Of a stretch of 64,000 nt of DNA, positions 1 through 10,262 are shown piece after piece. The notes under the pieces are model-generated. The model saw only the letters and a program-made list of their open reading frames with translations, searched no databases and was not told the origin of the DNA. The translations under genes were made by a program, and so were the position numbers. Source of the stretch: Citrobacter enshiensis (GTDB lineage Bacteria; Pseudomonadota; Gammaproteobacteria; Enterobacterales; Enterobacteriaceae); contig NZ_CP119862.1 in assembly GCF_029338175.1 (NCBI RefSeq), positions 1,612,001 through 1,676,000 of the forward strand, in the 5' to 3' direction. Position 1 is the stretch's first letter. Each line of letters opens with the position of its first letter.

Positions 1-1307
1 CCGGTAAAATTTCGCAACCTGGCTGCGGTCCGTTCTCTCTGACCGGTCAGCCTTCCGCCTGTGGTACCGCCCGTGAAGTGGGAACCTTCTCCCACCGTCT
101 GCCTGCGGATATGGTGGTGACCAATGAGAAGCACCGTGACATCTGTGAGAAACACTGGCAGATCCCGGCGGGCACCATTCCGGCGAAAGTCGGTTTGCAC
201 GCGGTGGCGCAGGACCGTGCGCTGAAAGACGGCAAGCTGAACGTCTACTGGACGATGTGTACCAACAACATGCAGGCCGGACCGAACATCAACGAAGAGC
301 GTATGCCGGGCTGGCGCGATCCGCGCAACTTCATCATCGTCTCCGATCCTTACCCAACCGTCAGCGCGCTGGCTGCCGACCTGATCCTGCCGACGGCGAT
401 GTGGGTTGAAAAAGAAGGGGCTTATGGCAACGCCGAGCGCCGTACCCAGTTCTGGCGTCAGCAGATTAAAGCGCCGGGTGAAGCGAAATCTGACCTGTGG
501 CAACTGGTACAGTTCGCACGCCGTTTCAAAACTGAAGAGGTCTGGCCGGAAGCGCTGCTGGCGCAGAAACCGGAACTGCGCGGTAAAACGTTGTATGACG
601 TGCTGTTCGCTACCCCTGCGGTAAGTCAATTCCCACTGACAGAGCTGGCGGAAGATCAGCTCAATGATGAATCCCGCGAGCTGGGTTTCTATCTGCAAAA
701 AGGGTTGTTTGAAGAGTACGCCTGGTTTGGTCGCGGACACGGTCACGATCTCGCCCCGTTCGATGATTATCACAAAGCACGCGGTATACGCTGGCCGGTG
801 GTCGATGGGAAAGAGACGCTGTGGCGTTATAGCGAAGGCCACGATCCGTACGTGAAAGCGGGTGAAGGCTATAAGTTTTACGGCAAGCCGGATGGCAAAG
901 CGGTGATCTTCGCGCTGCCGTTTGAACCCGCAGCGGAAGCGCCGGATAAAGAGTACGACCTGTGGCTTTCTACCGGTCGTGTGCTGGAACACTGGCACAC
1001 CGGCAGTATGACGCGTCGTGTGCCTGAGCTGCACCGTGCGTTCCCGGAGTCGGTGCTGTTCATTCATCCGCTGGATGCGAAAGCCCGTGATCTGCGCCGT
1101 GGCGACAAAGTGAAAGTCGTCTCCCGTCGTGGTGAGGTGATTTCGATTGTCGAAACGCGTGGACGTAACCGCCCGCCGCAGGGACTGGTGTATATGCCGT
1201 TCTTCGATGCCGCGCAGCTGGTGAATAACCTGACGCTGGATGCGACGGATCCTCTCTCCAAAGAGACGGATTTCAAGAAGTGCGCAGTGAAACTGGCGAA
1301 GGTGTAA
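1..1307 (+). CDS. napA: Periplasmic nitrate reductase catalytic subunit NapA (5' end outside the window)
   Basis: Catalytic subunit of the periplasmic nitrate reductase; it reduces nitrate to nitrite at a bis-MGD molybdenum centre. Only the C-terminal half (about 435 residues) lies here. The frame is open from base 3 and the stop is TAA at 1305-1307. The visible part covers the end of the molybdopterin oxidoreductase domain and the C-terminal dinucleotide-binding domain, with the family segments [11 protein letters not shown] and [14 protein letters not shown]. The N-terminal Tat signal and [4Fe-4S] cysteines would be upstream of the window. napG starts 6 bases later, so the genes are cotranscribed. 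Identity is clear from the sequence and the nap neighbours. Confidence 0.97.
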   Translation, partial: GKISQPGCGPFSLTGQPSACGTAREVGTFSHRLPADMVVTNEKHRDICEKHWQIPAGTIPAKVGLHAVAQDRALKDGKLNVYWTMCTNNMQAGPNINEERMPGWRDPRNFIIVSDPYPTVSALAADLILPTAMWVEKEGAYGNAERRTQFWRQQIKAPGEAKSDLWQLVQFARRFKTEEVWPEALLAQKPELRGKTLYDVLFATPAVSQFPLTELAEDQLNDESRELGFYLQKGLFEEYAWFGRGHGHDLAPFDDYHKARGIRWPVVDGKETLWRYSEGHDPYVKAGEGYKFYGKPDGKAVIFALPFEPAAEAPDKEYDLWLSTGRVLEHWHTGSMTRRVPELHRAFPESVLFIHPLDAKARDLRRGDKVKVVSRRGEVISIVETRGRNRPPQGLVYMPFFDAAQLVNNLTLDATDPLSKETDFKKCAVKLAKV

Positions 1308-1313
1308 TTCGGT

Positions 1314-2009
1314 ATGTCCCGGTCAGCGAAATCGCAAAATGGACGCCGCCGCTTTCTGCGCGATATGGTTCGCGCAGCGGGCGGGCTGGCAGCCGTTGGC
1401 GTGGTGCTGGGGTTACAGCAGCAAACCGCACGCGCAACGGGCGTACGGTTGCGACCGCCTGGCGCCATCGCTGAAAACGCATTTGCCAGCGCCTGTGTTC
1501 GGTGCGGGCAGTGCGTTCAGGCGTGTCCGTATGACACGCTAAAACTGGCGACGCTGGCCTCCGGGCTGGCCGCCGGGACGCCGTATTTCGTCGCCCGCGA
1601 TATCCCCTGCGAAATGTGTGAAGACATTCCGTGCGCCAAAGTATGCCCAAGTGGAGCACTGGACCGGGAGATTCACTCAATTGATGATTCCCGCATGGGG
1701 CTGGCGGTATTGCTGGACCAGGAGAACTGCCTCAACTTTCAGGGATTGCGTTGCGACGTCTGCTATCGCGAATGCCCGAAAATCGATGAGGCGATCACCC
1801 TGGAACTGGAGCGCAATATGCGCACAGGCAAGCATGCGCGTTTCCTTCCTACCGTTCACAGCGACGCCTGCACAGGCTGCGGTAAGTGCGAAAAAGTCTG
1901 TGTCCTGGAGCAACCGGCAATAAAAGTATTGCCGCTGTCGCTGGCGAAAGGGGAGTTGGGTCACCACTACCGCTTTGGCTGGCTGGAGGGGAACGATGGC
2001 AAATCGTAA
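1314..2009 (+). CDS. napG: Ferredoxin-type protein NapG
   Basis: Periplasmic iron-sulphur protein that, with NapH, passes electrons from quinol towards NapC/NapB and NapA. The 231-residue protein begins with a Tat-type twin-arginine region (RRRFLRD, residues 11-17) followed by a hydrophobic stretch, so it is exported folded. Four cysteine clusters typical of [4Fe-4S] centres follow: CVRCGQC starting at residue 61, then [17 protein letters not shown] and CTGCGKC. It sits 6 bases after napA, and its last codons overlap the napH start by 14 bases, suggesting translational coupling. Length agrees with E. coli NapG. Confidence 0.97.
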   Translation: MSRSAKSQNGRRRFLRDMVRAAGGLAAVGVVLGLQQQTARATGVRLRPPGAIAENAFASACVRCGQCVQACPYDTLKLATLASGLAAGTPYFVARDIPCEMCEDIPCAKVCPSGALDREIHSIDDSRMGLAVLLDQENCLNFQGLRCDVCYRECPKIDEAITLELERNMRTGKHARFLPTVHSDACTGCGKCEKVCVLEQPAIKVLPLSLAKGELGHHYRFGWLEGNDGKS

Positions 2010-2859
2010 ACGTGATGCCGGGCGTGAAGCCCGGGTGAAAAAAGGTTGGTGGCGTAGCCATCGCTGGTTGGTTTTTCGTCGCGTAAGTCAACTGCTGGTG
2101 CTGGGAATGTTTCTTAGCGGCCCGTGGTTGGGGGTGTGGATCCTCCACGGTAACTACAGCAGCAGTTTGCTGTTCGACGCCATCCCGTTGACCGATCCGT
2201 TGATGGCTTTGCAAAGTCTGGCTAGCGGACATTTACCCGCCACGGTTGCGCTGACCGGGGCGGTGATCATCACGGTGCTGTATGCCCTTGCTGGAAAGCG
2301 ATTATTTTGCAGTTGGGTCTGTCCGCTGAATCCCGTTACCGACTTTGCTAACGGGCTACGCAGAAGGTTTGACCTGAATCAGTCCGCGAGCCTTCCTCGT
2401 CATATACGGTACGTGCTTCTGGTTGTGGTGCTGGTCGGATCGGCTTTGACGGGAACGCTACTGTGGGAATGGATTAACCCGGTTTCTCTGCTGGGACGAA
2501 GCCTGGTGATGGGATTTGGTAGTGGCGCACTGCTGATTATCGCTCTGTTTTTATTTGATTTGCTGGTCGTTGAACACGGCTGGTGCGGGCATCTCTGCCC
2601 TTTAGGCGCACTGTATGGCGTGCTGGGAAGCAAAGGCGCGCTGACCGTTACGGCGAAAGACAGACAGAAATGTAACCGCTGTATGGATTGTTTTCATGTT
2701 TGCCCGGAACCGCATGTGCTACGTGCGCCGGTGCTGAATGAGCAAAGCCCGGTGCAGGTCACCAGCCGCGACTGCATGACCTGCGGTCGTTGCGTGGATG
2801 TCTGTTCTGAGGACGTTTTTACAATAACAACACGATGGAGTTCGGGAGCGAAATCATGA
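1996..2859 (+). CDS. napH: Quinol dehydrogenase membrane subunit NapH
   Basis: Polytopic inner-membrane ferredoxin-type protein that works with NapG as an alternative quinol dehydrogenase for NapA. I start it at the ATG at 1996 (MANRKRD), preceded by a strong GGAGGGG ribosome site inside the end of napG. An in-frame ATG 21 bases upstream lacks such a site and would lengthen the protein beyond the usual 287 residues. Several membrane segments are followed by two cytoplasmic cluster motifs near the C-terminus ([12 protein letters not shown] and [11 protein letters not shown]). CSWVCP and CGHLCP motifs are also present in the membrane part. The 3' end overlaps the napB start by 4 bases. Confidence 0.97.
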   Translation: MANRKRDAGREARVKKGWWRSHRWLVFRRVSQLLVLGMFLSGPWLGVWILHGNYSSSLLFDAIPLTDPLMALQSLASGHLPATVALTGAVIITVLYALAGKRLFCSWVCPLNPVTDFANGLRRRFDLNQSASLPRHIRYVLLVVVLVGSALTGTLLWEWINPVSLLGRSLVMGFGSGALLIIALFLFDLLVVEHGWCGHLCPLGALYGVLGSKGALTVTAKDRQKCNRCMDCFHVCPEPHVLRAPVLNEQSPVQVTSRDCMTCGRCVDVCSEDVFTITTRWSSGAKS

Positions 2860-3305
2860 AAAGCCATGACCTGATTAAAGCGCTGTGTCAGTGGACGGCC
2901 GGGCTGGCCCTGGTGGTCAGTAGTGCGGTTTGGGCAGCAAACGGAGTAGATCTGAGCCAGTCGCCAGAAGTGTCTGGGACGCAGGAAGGGGCGATTCGTA
3001 TGCCTAAAGAGCAGGAACGCCTGCCGCTGAACTATGTCAATCAGCCGCCTATGGTTCCACACAGCGTGGATGGGTATCAGGTAACGACCAACACCAACCG
3101 CTGTCTGCAATGTCACGGTGTGGAAAGCTATCGCACCACGGGGGCGCCGCGTATCAGCCCGACGCACTTTATGGATAGCGACGGCAAAGTATCAGGTGAA
3201 GTCGCGCCGCGCCGCTATTTCTGTTTGCAGTGTCACGTACCGCAGGCAGACGCAGCGCCGATTGTTGAAAACACGTTTACGCCCTCGAAAGGTTACGGGA
3301 AATAA
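2856..3305 (+). CDS. napB: Dihaem cytochrome c subunit NapB
   Basis: Small periplasmic dihaem cytochrome that donates electrons directly to NapA. The 149-residue protein starts at 2856 in a 4-base overlap with napH and has a Sec signal peptide ending around VSSAVWA. Two CxxCH haem attachment motifs, both CLQCH, lie at residues 83-87 and 123-127. Each needs the Ccm system encoded just downstream for covalent haem attachment. A longer in-frame start 21 bases upstream is rejected because it would put charged residues ahead of the signal peptide and lie further into napH. Confidence 0.97.
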   Translation: MKSHDLIKALCQWTAGLALVVSSAVWAANGVDLSQSPEVSGTQEGAIRMPKEQERLPLNYVNQPPMVPHSVDGYQVTTNTNRCLQCHGVESYRTTGAPRISPTHFMDSDGKVSGEVAPRRYFCLQCHVPQADAAPIVENTFTPSKGYGK

Positions 3306-3314
3306 GAGGTCATT

Positions 3315-3917
3315 ATGGAAAATTCTAACCGTAAACCGGGTGTCATTAAGCGCGTCTGGCAATGGTGGCGTCGACCCAGCCGCCTGGCGCTGGGCACGTT
3401 GCTGTTAATCGGTTTTGTCGGCGGCATTATTTTCTGGGGCGGTTTCAACACCGGTATGGAAAAAGCCAACACCGAAGAGTTCTGCATTAGCTGCCACGAA
3501 ATGCGTAATACGGTATATCAGGAATATATGGAAACCGTACATTACAACAACCGCAGCGGCGTGCGCGCAACGTGTCCTGATTGTCACGTCCCACACGAGT
3601 GGGGCCCGAAAATGATCCGTAAGATCAAAGCCAGTAAAGAGCTGTATGCAAAGGCATTTGGTCTCATCGACACCCCGCAGAAATTTGAAGATCATCGTCT
3701 GACCATGGCGCAAAATGAGTGGCGGCGGATGAAAGACAACAACTCGCAAGAGTGTCGCAACTGCCACAACTTCGAGTTTATGGATTTAACTGCCCAGAAA
3801 GGCGTTGCGGCTAAAATGCACGACCAGGCCGTGAAAGAAGGGCAAACCTGTATCGACTGTCACAAAGGTATAGCGCATAAACTCCCGGATATGCGCGACG
3901 TTAAACCAGGCTTTTAA
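3315..3917 (+). CDS. napC: Membrane-anchored tetrahaem cytochrome NapC
   Basis: NapC/NirT-family quinol dehydrogenase that takes electrons from menaquinol or ubiquinol and passes them to NapB. One N-terminal membrane anchor (about residues 24-42) precedes a periplasmic domain with four CxxCH motifs: CISCH (57-61), CPDCH (87-91), CRNCH (147-151) and CIDCH (179-183). The 200-residue length is that of E. coli NapC. It is the last nap gene; ccmA begins 14 bases later, so nap and ccm are probably read as one transcript, as in E. coli. Confidence 0.97.
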   Translation: MENSNRKPGVIKRVWQWWRRPSRLALGTLLLIGFVGGIIFWGGFNTGMEKANTEEFCISCHEMRNTVYQEYMETVHYNNRSGVRATCPDCHVPHEWGPKMIRKIKASKELYAKAFGLIDTPQKFEDHRLTMAQNEWRRMKDNNSQECRNCHNFEFMDLTAQKGVAAKMHDQAVKEGQTCIDCHKGIAHKLPDMRDVKPGF

Positions 3918-3931
3918 CAGGATGTTGATGA

Positions 3932-4558
3932 GTGGGAATACTTGAAGCCAGAGAACTCCTCTGCGAGCGAGACGACAGAATTTTGTTCAGCGGACTGTCG
4001 TTTCGCGTGAAAGCCGGGGAATGGGTCCAAATTACCGGAGGCAACGGCGCTGGGAAAACCACGCTCCTGCGCTTGCTTACCGGGCTGGCTCGCCCTGATG
4101 CCGGGGAGGTCTACTGGCAAGAGCAACCGCTACGTAACGTACGGGACAGCTATCATCAGGATCTGCTGTGGATCGGACATCAGCCGGGGATTAAAACCCG
4201 GCTTTCGGCGTTGGAGAACCTGCGTTTTTTTCATCAGGACGGCGATGTCGCACAGTGCCTGGAGGCCCTCGCACAGGCTGGACTGGCTGGCTACGAAGAC
4301 ATTCCCGTTAACCAACTCTCTGCCGGACAGCAGCGCCGCGTCGCGCTGGCGCGTCTCTGGCTCACCCGGGCCAAACTCTGGATCCTTGACGAACCTTTTA
4401 CCGCCATCGATGTGAACGGCGTGGAACGCCTGACGCAGCGGATGGCGCATCATACCGGGCAGGGCGGGATTGTGATTCTGACCACCCATCAGCCGATGAA
4501 TGTCGACACCGACAGGATCCGCCGTATTGCGCTGACCAGTGAGAGGGCAGGGCAATGA
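3932..4558 (+). CDS. ccmA: Haem exporter ATP-binding protein CcmA
   Basis: ATPase of the CcmABCD complex, which releases holo-CcmE from CcmC during cytochrome c maturation. The 208-residue ABC domain shows a Walker A (GGNGAGKT, residues 36-43), the signature LSAGQ and a Walker B (LWILDEP). The start is a GTG at 3932, chosen because it gives the family N-terminus [14 protein letters not shown] and follows an AACAGGATG ribosome site. The 3' end overlaps ccmB by 4 bases (ATGA). Confidence 0.95.
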   Translation: MGILEARELLCERDDRILFSGLSFRVKAGEWVQITGGNGAGKTTLLRLLTGLARPDAGEVYWQEQPLRNVRDSYHQDLLWIGHQPGIKTRLSALENLRFFHQDGDVAQCLEALAQAGLAGYEDIPVNQLSAGQQRRVALARLWLTRAKLWILDEPFTAIDVNGVERLTQRMAHHTGQGGIVILTTHQPMNVDTDRIRRIALTSERAGQ

Positions 4559-5214
4559 TGTGGCGAATTTTCCGTCTCGAACTGCGAGTTGCGTTCCGTC
4601 ATAGTGCGGAGATCGCCAATCCGTTATGGTTCTTTCTGATCGTTATCACCCTGTTCCCGTTAAGTATTGGCCCGGAGCCGCAGCTGCTGGCGCGCATTGC
4701 GCCGGGCATTATCTGGGTGGCTGCGCTGCTCTCTTCGCTGTTGGCGCTGGAACGCTTATTCCGTGACGACTTACAGGATGGCAGCCTTGAGCAACTGATG
4801 CTGCTGCCGTTGCCGTTACCGGCGGTGGTGCTGGCCAAAGTGATGGCGCACTGGATGGTGACGGGACTTCCGTTGCTGATCCTCTCCCCCCTGGTGGCGT
4901 TGCTGTTGGGAATGGACATCTACGGCTGGAAAATCATGGCGCTGACGTTACTGCTGGGGACGCCGACGCTGAGCTTTCTCGGCGCACCGGGGGTGGGGTT
5001 GACGGTAGGGCTCAAGCGTGGTGGCGTACTGCTGAGTGTGCTGGTGCTGCCGTTGACGATCCCATTATTAATTTTTGCAACCGCCGCGATGGATGCGGCA
5101 TCCATGCATTTGCCTGTTGAGGGATACATGGCGATCCTCGGCGCGCTGCTGGCAGGCAGTGCGACGTTAAGTCCTTTTGCGACGGCGGCAGCGTTACGCA
5201 TCAGTATGCAGTAA
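4555..5214 (+). CDS. ccmB: Haem exporter membrane protein CcmB
   Basis: Inner-membrane permease partner of CcmA in the complex that frees haem-loaded CcmE. The 219-residue protein is very hydrophobic, with about six membrane segments, and matches the E. coli family in length. It is translationally coupled to ccmA through an ATGA overlap. A 41-base gap precedes ccmC, the longest gap inside this operon. Confidence 0.95.
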   Translation: MMWRIFRLELRVAFRHSAEIANPLWFFLIVITLFPLSIGPEPQLLARIAPGIIWVAALLSSLLALERLFRDDLQDGSLEQLMLLPLPLPAVVLAKVMAHWMVTGLPLLILSPLVALLLGMDIYGWKIMALTLLLGTPTLSFLGAPGVGLTVGLKRGGVLLSVLVLPLTIPLLIFATAAMDAASMHLPVEGYMAILGALLAGSATLSPFATAAALRISMQ

Positions 5215-5255
5215 CGCGGTTTTTATCTGTTTTGTTTGAGTCTGGTGACTGAATT

Positions 5256-5993
5256 ATGTGGAAAACACTTCATCAACTTGCGATCCCGCCACGGCTCTAT
5301 CAGATCTGTGGCTATTTTGTTCCGTGGCTGGCTATCGCCACCGTGGTGGTGCTGGCGACGGGCTGGATCTGGGGATTCGGCTTTGCTCCGGCGGATTATC
5401 AGCAGGGACAAAGCTACCGGATTATTTATCTGCATGTGCCTGCGGCGATCTGGTCGATGGGGATCTATGCCTCAATGGCGGTTGCCGCGTTTATCGGCCT
5501 GGTCTGGCAGATGAAAATGGCCAACCTGGCGGTGGCGGCGATGGCGCCGATTGGTGCCGTGTTTACCTTTATTGCGCTGGTCACCGGTTCCGCATGGGGC
5601 AAACCGATGTGGGGAACCTGGTGGGTATGGGATGCCCGACTCACCTCAGAGCTGGTGCTGCTGTTTCTCTATGTTGGTGTTATTGCGCTGTGGCATGCGT
5701 TTGACGATCGCCGTCTGGCCGGGCGTGCGGCAGGTATTTTGGTACTGATTGGCGTGGTTAACTTACCGATTATTCATTACTCGGTGGAGTGGTGGAACAC
5801 GCTGCATCAAGGTTCGACGCGCATGCAACAAAGTATTGATCCGGCGATGCGTTCCCCGCTTCGTCTGGCGATTGTGGGTTATCTGCTGCTGTTTATGACC
5901 CTGGCGTTGATGCGTATGCGCAACCTGATTCTGATGATGGAAAAACGCCGCCCGTGGGTGAGCGAACTGATATTAAAAAGAGGCCGCCAATGA
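5256..5993 (+). CDS. ccmC: Haem handling protein CcmC
   Basis: Membrane protein that binds haem at the periplasmic face and attaches it covalently to CcmE. The 245-residue protein has six predicted membrane segments and the tryptophan-rich haem-handling motif (WGTWWVWD, residues 119-126). It is flanked by candidate axial histidines at residue 60 (YLHVP) and in the IIHYSVEWW segment. Its last codons overlap the ccmD start by 4 bases. Confidence 0.96.
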   Translation: MWKTLHQLAIPPRLYQICGYFVPWLAIATVVVLATGWIWGFGFAPADYQQGQSYRIIYLHVPAAIWSMGIYASMAVAAFIGLVWQMKMANLAVAAMAPIGAVFTFIALVTGSAWGKPMWGTWWVWDARLTSELVLLFLYVGVIALWHAFDDRRLAGRAAGILVLIGVVNLPIIHYSVEWWNTLHQGSTRMQQSIDPAMRSPLRLAIVGYLLLFMTLALMRMRNLILMMEKRRPWVSELILKRGRQ

Positions 5994-6202
5994 CCAGCGC
6001 ATTTGCATCCTGGAGTGATTTCTTCGCGATGGGCGGTTACGCCTTTTATGTCTGGCTGGCGGTGGTGATGACGCTGATTTCGCTGGGGGGACTGGTGTTG
6101 CATACCGTCTTACAACACCGGGCGATTTTACGCGGCGTGGCGCAACAGAACGCGCGCGAAGCCCGAATGCAGGCGGTGCGGACGCAACAGGAGGTCGCGT
6201 GA
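5990..6202 (+). CDS. ccmD: Haem exporter small subunit CcmD
   Basis: Small single-span membrane protein needed to release holo-CcmE from the CcmABC complex. The start at 5990 (MTSAFASW) overlaps ccmC by 4 bases and gives 70 residues, the usual CcmD size; a start 36 bases upstream would read into ccmC without reason. One membrane segment (about residues 14-37) is followed by a positively charged cytoplasmic tail. ccmE begins at the GTG inside the last codons. Confidence 0.94.
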   Translation: MTSAFASWSDFFAMGGYAFYVWLAVVMTLISLGGLVLHTVLQHRAILRGVAQQNAREARMQAVRTQQEVA

Positions 6203-6678
6203 ATATTCGACGTAAAAATCGGTTGTGGATAGCCGTTGCCGTACTGGGCGGTCTGGCGCTGACCATCACGCTGGTGCTGTATGCGCTGCGTTCCAACATC
6301 GACCTGTTTTACACGCCGGGCGAGATTATTTACGGCAAGCGTGAAACGCAACAGTTGCCGGAGGTTGGCCAGCGCTTGCGTGTCGGTGGCATGGTCATGC
6401 CGGGAAGTGTGAAACGGGATCCGGATTCGCTCAAAGTTAACTTCAGCATTTATGATGCCGAAGGCGTGGTGGATGTCACATACGTTGGCATTTTGCCGGA
6501 TCTGTTCCGCGAAGGGCAGGGGGTTGTGGTGCAGGGAACGCTGGGGGCGAACAATCATGTTCAGGCAAAAGAGGTTCTGGCTAAACATGATGAAAACTAC
6601 ACGCCGCCAGAGGTTGAAAAAGCGATGCAGGAAAACCATCGCCGCCCGGAAAGCGTCTACAAGGATAAAGCATCATGA
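6199..6678 (+). CDS. ccmE: Periplasmic haem chaperone CcmE
   Basis: Membrane-anchored haem chaperone that carries haem from CcmC to CcmF. The start is a GTG overlapping ccmD by 4 bases. The 159-residue protein has an N-terminal anchor (about residues 9-29), an OB-fold domain, and the covalent haem-binding histidine at residue 130 in the motif LAKHDENY. A flexible C-terminal tail follows. It ends in a 4-base overlap with ccmF. Confidence 0.96.
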   Translation: MNIRRKNRLWIAVAVLGGLALTITLVLYALRSNIDLFYTPGEIIYGKRETQQLPEVGQRLRVGGMVMPGSVKRDPDSLKVNFSIYDAEGVVDVTYVGILPDLFREGQGVVVQGTLGANNHVQAKEVLAKHDENYTPPEVEKAMQENHRRPESVYKDKAS

Positions 6679-8618
6679 TGCCTGAGATTGGCAACGCGCT
6701 GCTGTGCCTGGCGCTTGGCGTGGCGTTATTGCTCTCGATTTACCCGCTGTGGGGCGTGGCGCGCGGCGATGTGCGAATGATGGCGTCAGCGCGACCTTTC
6801 GCCTGGCTGCTGTTTATTTGTGTGGTAGGCGCCTTCATGGTGCTGGTGAATGCGTTCGTGGTGAACGATTTTACCGTGATCTACGTGGCCAGTAATTCCA
6901 ACACCCAACTGCCGGTCTGGTATCGGGTGGCGGCCACCTGGGGCGCGCACGAGGGCTCACTGCTGTTGTGGGTGTTGCTGATGAGCGGTTGGACGTTCGC
7001 GGTGGCGCTGTTCAGCCAGCGGATGCCGCTGGATATCGTCGCTCGCGTGCTGGCGGTTATGGGTATGGTCAGCGTCGGTTTTCTGCTGTTTATTCTGTTC
7101 ACCTCGAATCCTTTCGCCCGTACATTACCGGACTTCCCCATTGAAGGGCGCGATTTAAACCCGCTGTTGCAGGACCCGGGCCTCATTTTCCATCCACCGC
7201 TGTTATATATGGGCTACGTGGGATTCTCGGTGGCGTTTGCCTTTGCTATCGCGTCGTTGATGAGCGGGCGTCTGGACAGCACGTTTGCTCGCTTCTCTCG
7301 CCCCTGGACGCTGGCCGCGTGGGTTTTCCTGACGCTTGGCATTGTGCTGGGCTCCGCATGGGCGTATTACGAGCTGGGCTGGGGCGGCTGGTGGTTCTGG
7401 GATCCGGTAGAAAACGCCTCATTTATGCCGTGGCTGGTGGGAACCGCGCTGATGCATTCGCTGGCGGTGACGGAACAGCGCGCCAGCTTTAAAGCCTGGA
7501 CGCTGTTGCTCTCGATCTGCGCTTTCTCGCTTTGTCTGCTGGGGACTTTCCTGGTGCGCTCTGGCGTCCTGGTTTCTGTTCATGCGTTTGCCTCCGATCC
7601 TTCCCGCGGGATGTTCATTCTCGCCTTTATGGTGCTGGTGATTGGCGGCTCGCTGCTGCTGTTCGCCACGCGCGGACATAAGGTTCGCTCACGGGTGAAT
7701 AACGCCCTGTGGTCGCGCGAGTCACTGCTGCTGGGCAACAACGTGCTGCTCATTGCCGCCATGCTGGTGGTGTTATTGGGTACGCTGTTGCCGCTGGTGC
7801 ATAAACAATTAGGGCTGGGCAGCATTTCAATCGGCGAACCGTTCTTCAATACCATGTTTACCTGGCTGATGGCGCCATTTGCGCTGCTGCTGGGGATCGG
7901 GCCGCTGGTGCGCTGGGGCCGTGACAGACCACGTAAAATCAAGATGTTACTGGTTGTCGCGTTTGTCACCACCCTGGTGCTGTCACTGCTACTGCCGTGG
8001 CTGTTTGAGAACAAAATTGTCGCGATGACGGTCGTCGGACTGGCAATGGCGTGCTGGGTCTTTGTGCTGGCAATGGCGGAAGTGGCGCTGCGTATCTCGC
8101 GCGGCACAAAAATGAGTCTCAGTCATTGGGGGATGGTGGCCGGTCATGTCGGGCTGGCGGTCACGCTGGTGGGGATTGCCTTTAGCCAGAACTACAGCGT
8201 TGAACGTGATGTGCGCATGAAGGCGGGTGATAGCGTGGATATTCACGAATATCGCTTTACGTTCCGCGAAGTGAAAGAGGTAACCGGGCCAAACTATCGT
8301 GGGGGTGTAGCCCTCATTGATGTGACGCGAGAGGGCAAAGCGGAAGCGACGCTCCATGCGGAGAAACGCTTTTACAACAGCAGTCGTTCGATGATGACGG
8401 AAGCGGCGATTGATGGCGGGATCACCCGTGATTTGTACGCCGCGCTGGGCGAAGAGCTGGAAAACGGCGCATGGGCCGTACGGTTGTATTACAAACCATT
8501 TATTCGTTGGATATGGGCGGGTGGGTTGCTGATGGCGCTGGGCGGGCTTTTCTGCCTGTTTGACCCGCGTTATCGCAAGCGCGCTTGTTCGCGTAACACC
8601 GCGCCGGAGGCTGTATGA
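6675..8618 (+). CDS. ccmF: Haem lyase CcmF
   Basis: Large membrane subunit of the holocytochrome c synthetase (CcmFH) that transfers haem from CcmE to the CxxCH thiols of apocytochromes. The 647-residue protein has many membrane spans and the WWD haem-handling motif [12 protein letters not shown] in the middle third, flanked by conserved histidines. Length equals that of E. coli CcmF. It overlaps ccmE upstream and dsbE downstream by 4 bases each. Confidence 0.96.
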   Translation: MMPEIGNALLCLALGVALLLSIYPLWGVARGDVRMMASARPFAWLLFICVVGAFMVLVNAFVVNDFTVIYVASNSNTQLPVWYRVAATWGAHEGSLLLWVLLMSGWTFAVALFSQRMPLDIVARVLAVMGMVSVGFLLFILFTSNPFARTLPDFPIEGRDLNPLLQDPGLIFHPPLLYMGYVGFSVAFAFAIASLMSGRLDSTFARFSRPWTLAAWVFLTLGIVLGSAWAYYELGWGGWWFWDPVENASFMPWLVGTALMHSLAVTEQRASFKAWTLLLSICAFSLCLLGTFLVRSGVLVSVHAFASDPSRGMFILAFMVLVIGGSLLLFATRGHKVRSRVNNALWSRESLLLGNNVLLIAAMLVVLLGTLLPLVHKQLGLGSISIGEPFFNTMFTWLMAPFALLLGIGPLVRWGRDRPRKIKMLLVVAFVTTLVLSLLLPWLFENKIVAMTVVGLAMACWVFVLAMAEVALRISRGTKMSLSHWGMVAGHVGLAVTLVGIAFSQNYSVERDVRMKAGDSVDIHEYRFTFREVKEVTGPNYRGGVALIDVTREGKAEATLHAEKRFYNSSRSMMTEAAIDGGITRDLYAALGEELENGAWAVRLYYKPFIRWIWAGGLLMALGGLFCLFDPRYRKRACSRNTAPEAV

Positions 8619-9172
8619 AGCGCAACGTACTGTTGATACCTTTTGTGATTTTCCTCGTCATCGCCGCTGCGCTGTTGTGGCAACTGGCGCGAAATGCTGA
8701 GGGGGACGATCCGACCAATCTGGAATCGGCGCTGATTGGCAAACCGGTACCGACTTTCCGGCTGGAATCGCTGGAGAATCCCGGTCAGCATTATCAGGCG
8801 GACGTATTAACGCAGGGCAAACCGGTATTGCTTAACGTCTGGGCGACCTGGTGCCCGACCTGTCGTGCGGAACATCAGTATCTGAATCAGCTTTCGGCGC
8901 AGGGTATCCGGGTAGTGGGGCTGAACTACAAAGATGACCGCCAGAAAGCGATCGTCTGGTTGAAAGAGTTAGGCAACCCTTACGCGCTAAGCCTGTTTGA
9001 TGGTGACGGCATGCTTGGCCTCGATCTGGGGGTGTATGGCGCGCCAGAAACGTTCCTGATCGACGGTAAGGGGATCATTCGCTACCGTCATGCAGGCGAT
9101 CTTAACGTGCGGGTGTGGGAAAGCGAAATCAAGCCGCTGTGGGAGAAGTACAGCAAGGAGGCCGCGCAATGA
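8615..9172 (+). CDS. dsbE: Thiol:disulfide oxidoreductase DsbE (CcmG)
   Basis: Membrane-anchored periplasmic thioredoxin-like protein that reduces apocytochrome cysteines, or CcmH, before haem ligation. The 185-residue protein has an N-terminal anchor (about residues 5-23) and a thioredoxin fold with the active site WATWCPTC (Cys80 and Cys83). It overlaps ccmF by 4 bases and ccmH by 4 bases. Also called ccmG. Confidence 0.96.
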   Translation: MKRNVLLIPFVIFLVIAAALLWQLARNAEGDDPTNLESALIGKPVPTFRLESLENPGQHYQADVLTQGKPVLLNVWATWCPTCRAEHQYLNQLSAQGIRVVGLNYKDDRQKAIVWLKELGNPYALSLFDGDGMLGLDLGVYGAPETFLIDGKGIIRYRHAGDLNVRVWESEIKPLWEKYSKEAAQ

Positions 9173-10218
9173 GATTTTTATTGGGGGTGCTGATGCTGGT
9201 TCTCTCCAGTTCGGCGCTGGCCACCATTGATGTGATGCAGTTTAAGGATGAAGCGCAGGAGCAGCAGTTCCGTCAGCTCACCGAGCAATTGCGTTGCCCA
9301 AAATGTCAGAACAACAGCATTGCCGATTCCAACTCAATGATTGCCACCGACCTGCGACAGAAAGTGTACGAGCTTATGCAGGAAGGAAAAAGCCAGCAAG
9401 AGATCGTCGATTATATGGTGGCGCGTTACGGTAATTTCGTCACCTACGATCCGCCGTTAACCCCGCTGACCCTGCTTCTGTGGGTACTGCCGGCGGTTGC
9501 TATCGGTGCGGGAGGCTGGATTATTTTTGCCCGTTCGCGTCGTCGTGTACGATTGAAACGGGAAGTGTTTCCTGACGAACTCCCTGCAGGAGAGAAGCGT
9601 GCCAGGTTTGGCATCTATATTCCAGGGATTGTGATTGCCATTGTCGTAGGGGCGGTCAGTTATTATCAGACCGGCAATTATGCGCAGGTGAAAATCTGGC
9701 AACAGGCCACCGCACAAACGCCAGCCCTGCTTGAACGTGCGCTGGATCCGAAGGCTCAGCCGCTCAATGAAGAAGAGATGACGCGTCTGGCGCTGGGCTT
9801 ACGTACTCGCCTGCAAAGTGATGAGGGTAATACCGAAGGCTGGATTATGCTCGGGCGTATCGGCATGGTGCTGGGAAACGCCAGCACGGCGACGCAAGCC
9901 TATGCCAACGCCTACCGACTGGATCCTAAAAACAGTGACGCGGCGTTGGGTTATGCGGAAGCGTTAACGCGTTCTTCCGATCCTGATGATAATCGTCAGG
10001 GGGGAGAGTTACTGCGCCAGTTGGTGAGAAGCGACCATGCTAACGTCCGTGTGCTAAGCATGTATGCGTTTAATGCCTTTGAGCAGCAGCGGTATGGCGA
10101 GGCGGTGGCCGCCTGGGAGATGATGCTGAAATTACTGCCTGCCAACGATACGCGCAGGGCGGTGATTGAACGCAGTATTAAACAGGCGATGCAGCAGCTG
10201 TCGCCGCAGGGGGAGTAA
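9169..10218 (+). CDS. ccmH: Cytochrome c maturation protein CcmH
   Basis: Component of the haem ligation complex. The 349-residue protein begins with a signal peptide (cleavage near SSALA), then the LRCPKCQ redox motif (Cys43, Cys46), a membrane segment and a C-terminal TPR-containing half. It is thus the fused CcmH/CcmI type found in E. coli. I use the ATG at 9169, which overlaps dsbE by 4 bases and gives the signal peptide; an upstream in-frame ATG at 9115 would add 18 non-signal residues. It is the last gene of the operon. Confidence 0.95.
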   Translation: MRFLLGVLMLVLSSSALATIDVMQFKDEAQEQQFRQLTEQLRCPKCQNNSIADSNSMIATDLRQKVYELMQEGKSQQEIVDYMVARYGNFVTYDPPLTPLTLLLWVLPAVAIGAGGWIIFARSRRRVRLKREVFPDELPAGEKRARFGIYIPGIVIAIVVGAVSYYQTGNYAQVKIWQQATAQTPALLERALDPKAQPLNEEEMTRLALGLRTRLQSDEGNTEGWIMLGRIGMVLGNASTATQAYANAYRLDPKNSDAALGYAEALTRSSDPDDNRQGGELLRQLVRSDHANVRVLSMYAFNAFEQQRYGEAVAAWEMMLKLLPANDTRRAVIERSIKQAMQQLSPQGE

Positions 10219-10226
10219 TCGGCGAA

Positions 10227-10254
10227 TTGCCGGATAAGCAGCGTTATCCGGCAA
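10227..10254. repeat. REP-like perfect inverted repeat between ccmH and narP
   Basis: Two 11-base arms (TTGCCGGATAA and TTATCCGGCAA) flank a 6-base loop between the convergent ends of ccmH and narP. The GCCGGATAA core is typical of enterobacterial REP units. There is no U-run, so it is more likely a transcript-end stabiliser than a classic terminator, though it may serve both genes. Confidence 0.75.
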
Positions 10255-10262
10255 GTTGTTCT

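Noticed and set aside
2856..3917. Cysteine-rich NapB and NapC as a novel multihaem cytochrome system
   Set aside because: Their haem motif counts, lengths and neighbours are exactly those of the standard Nap system.
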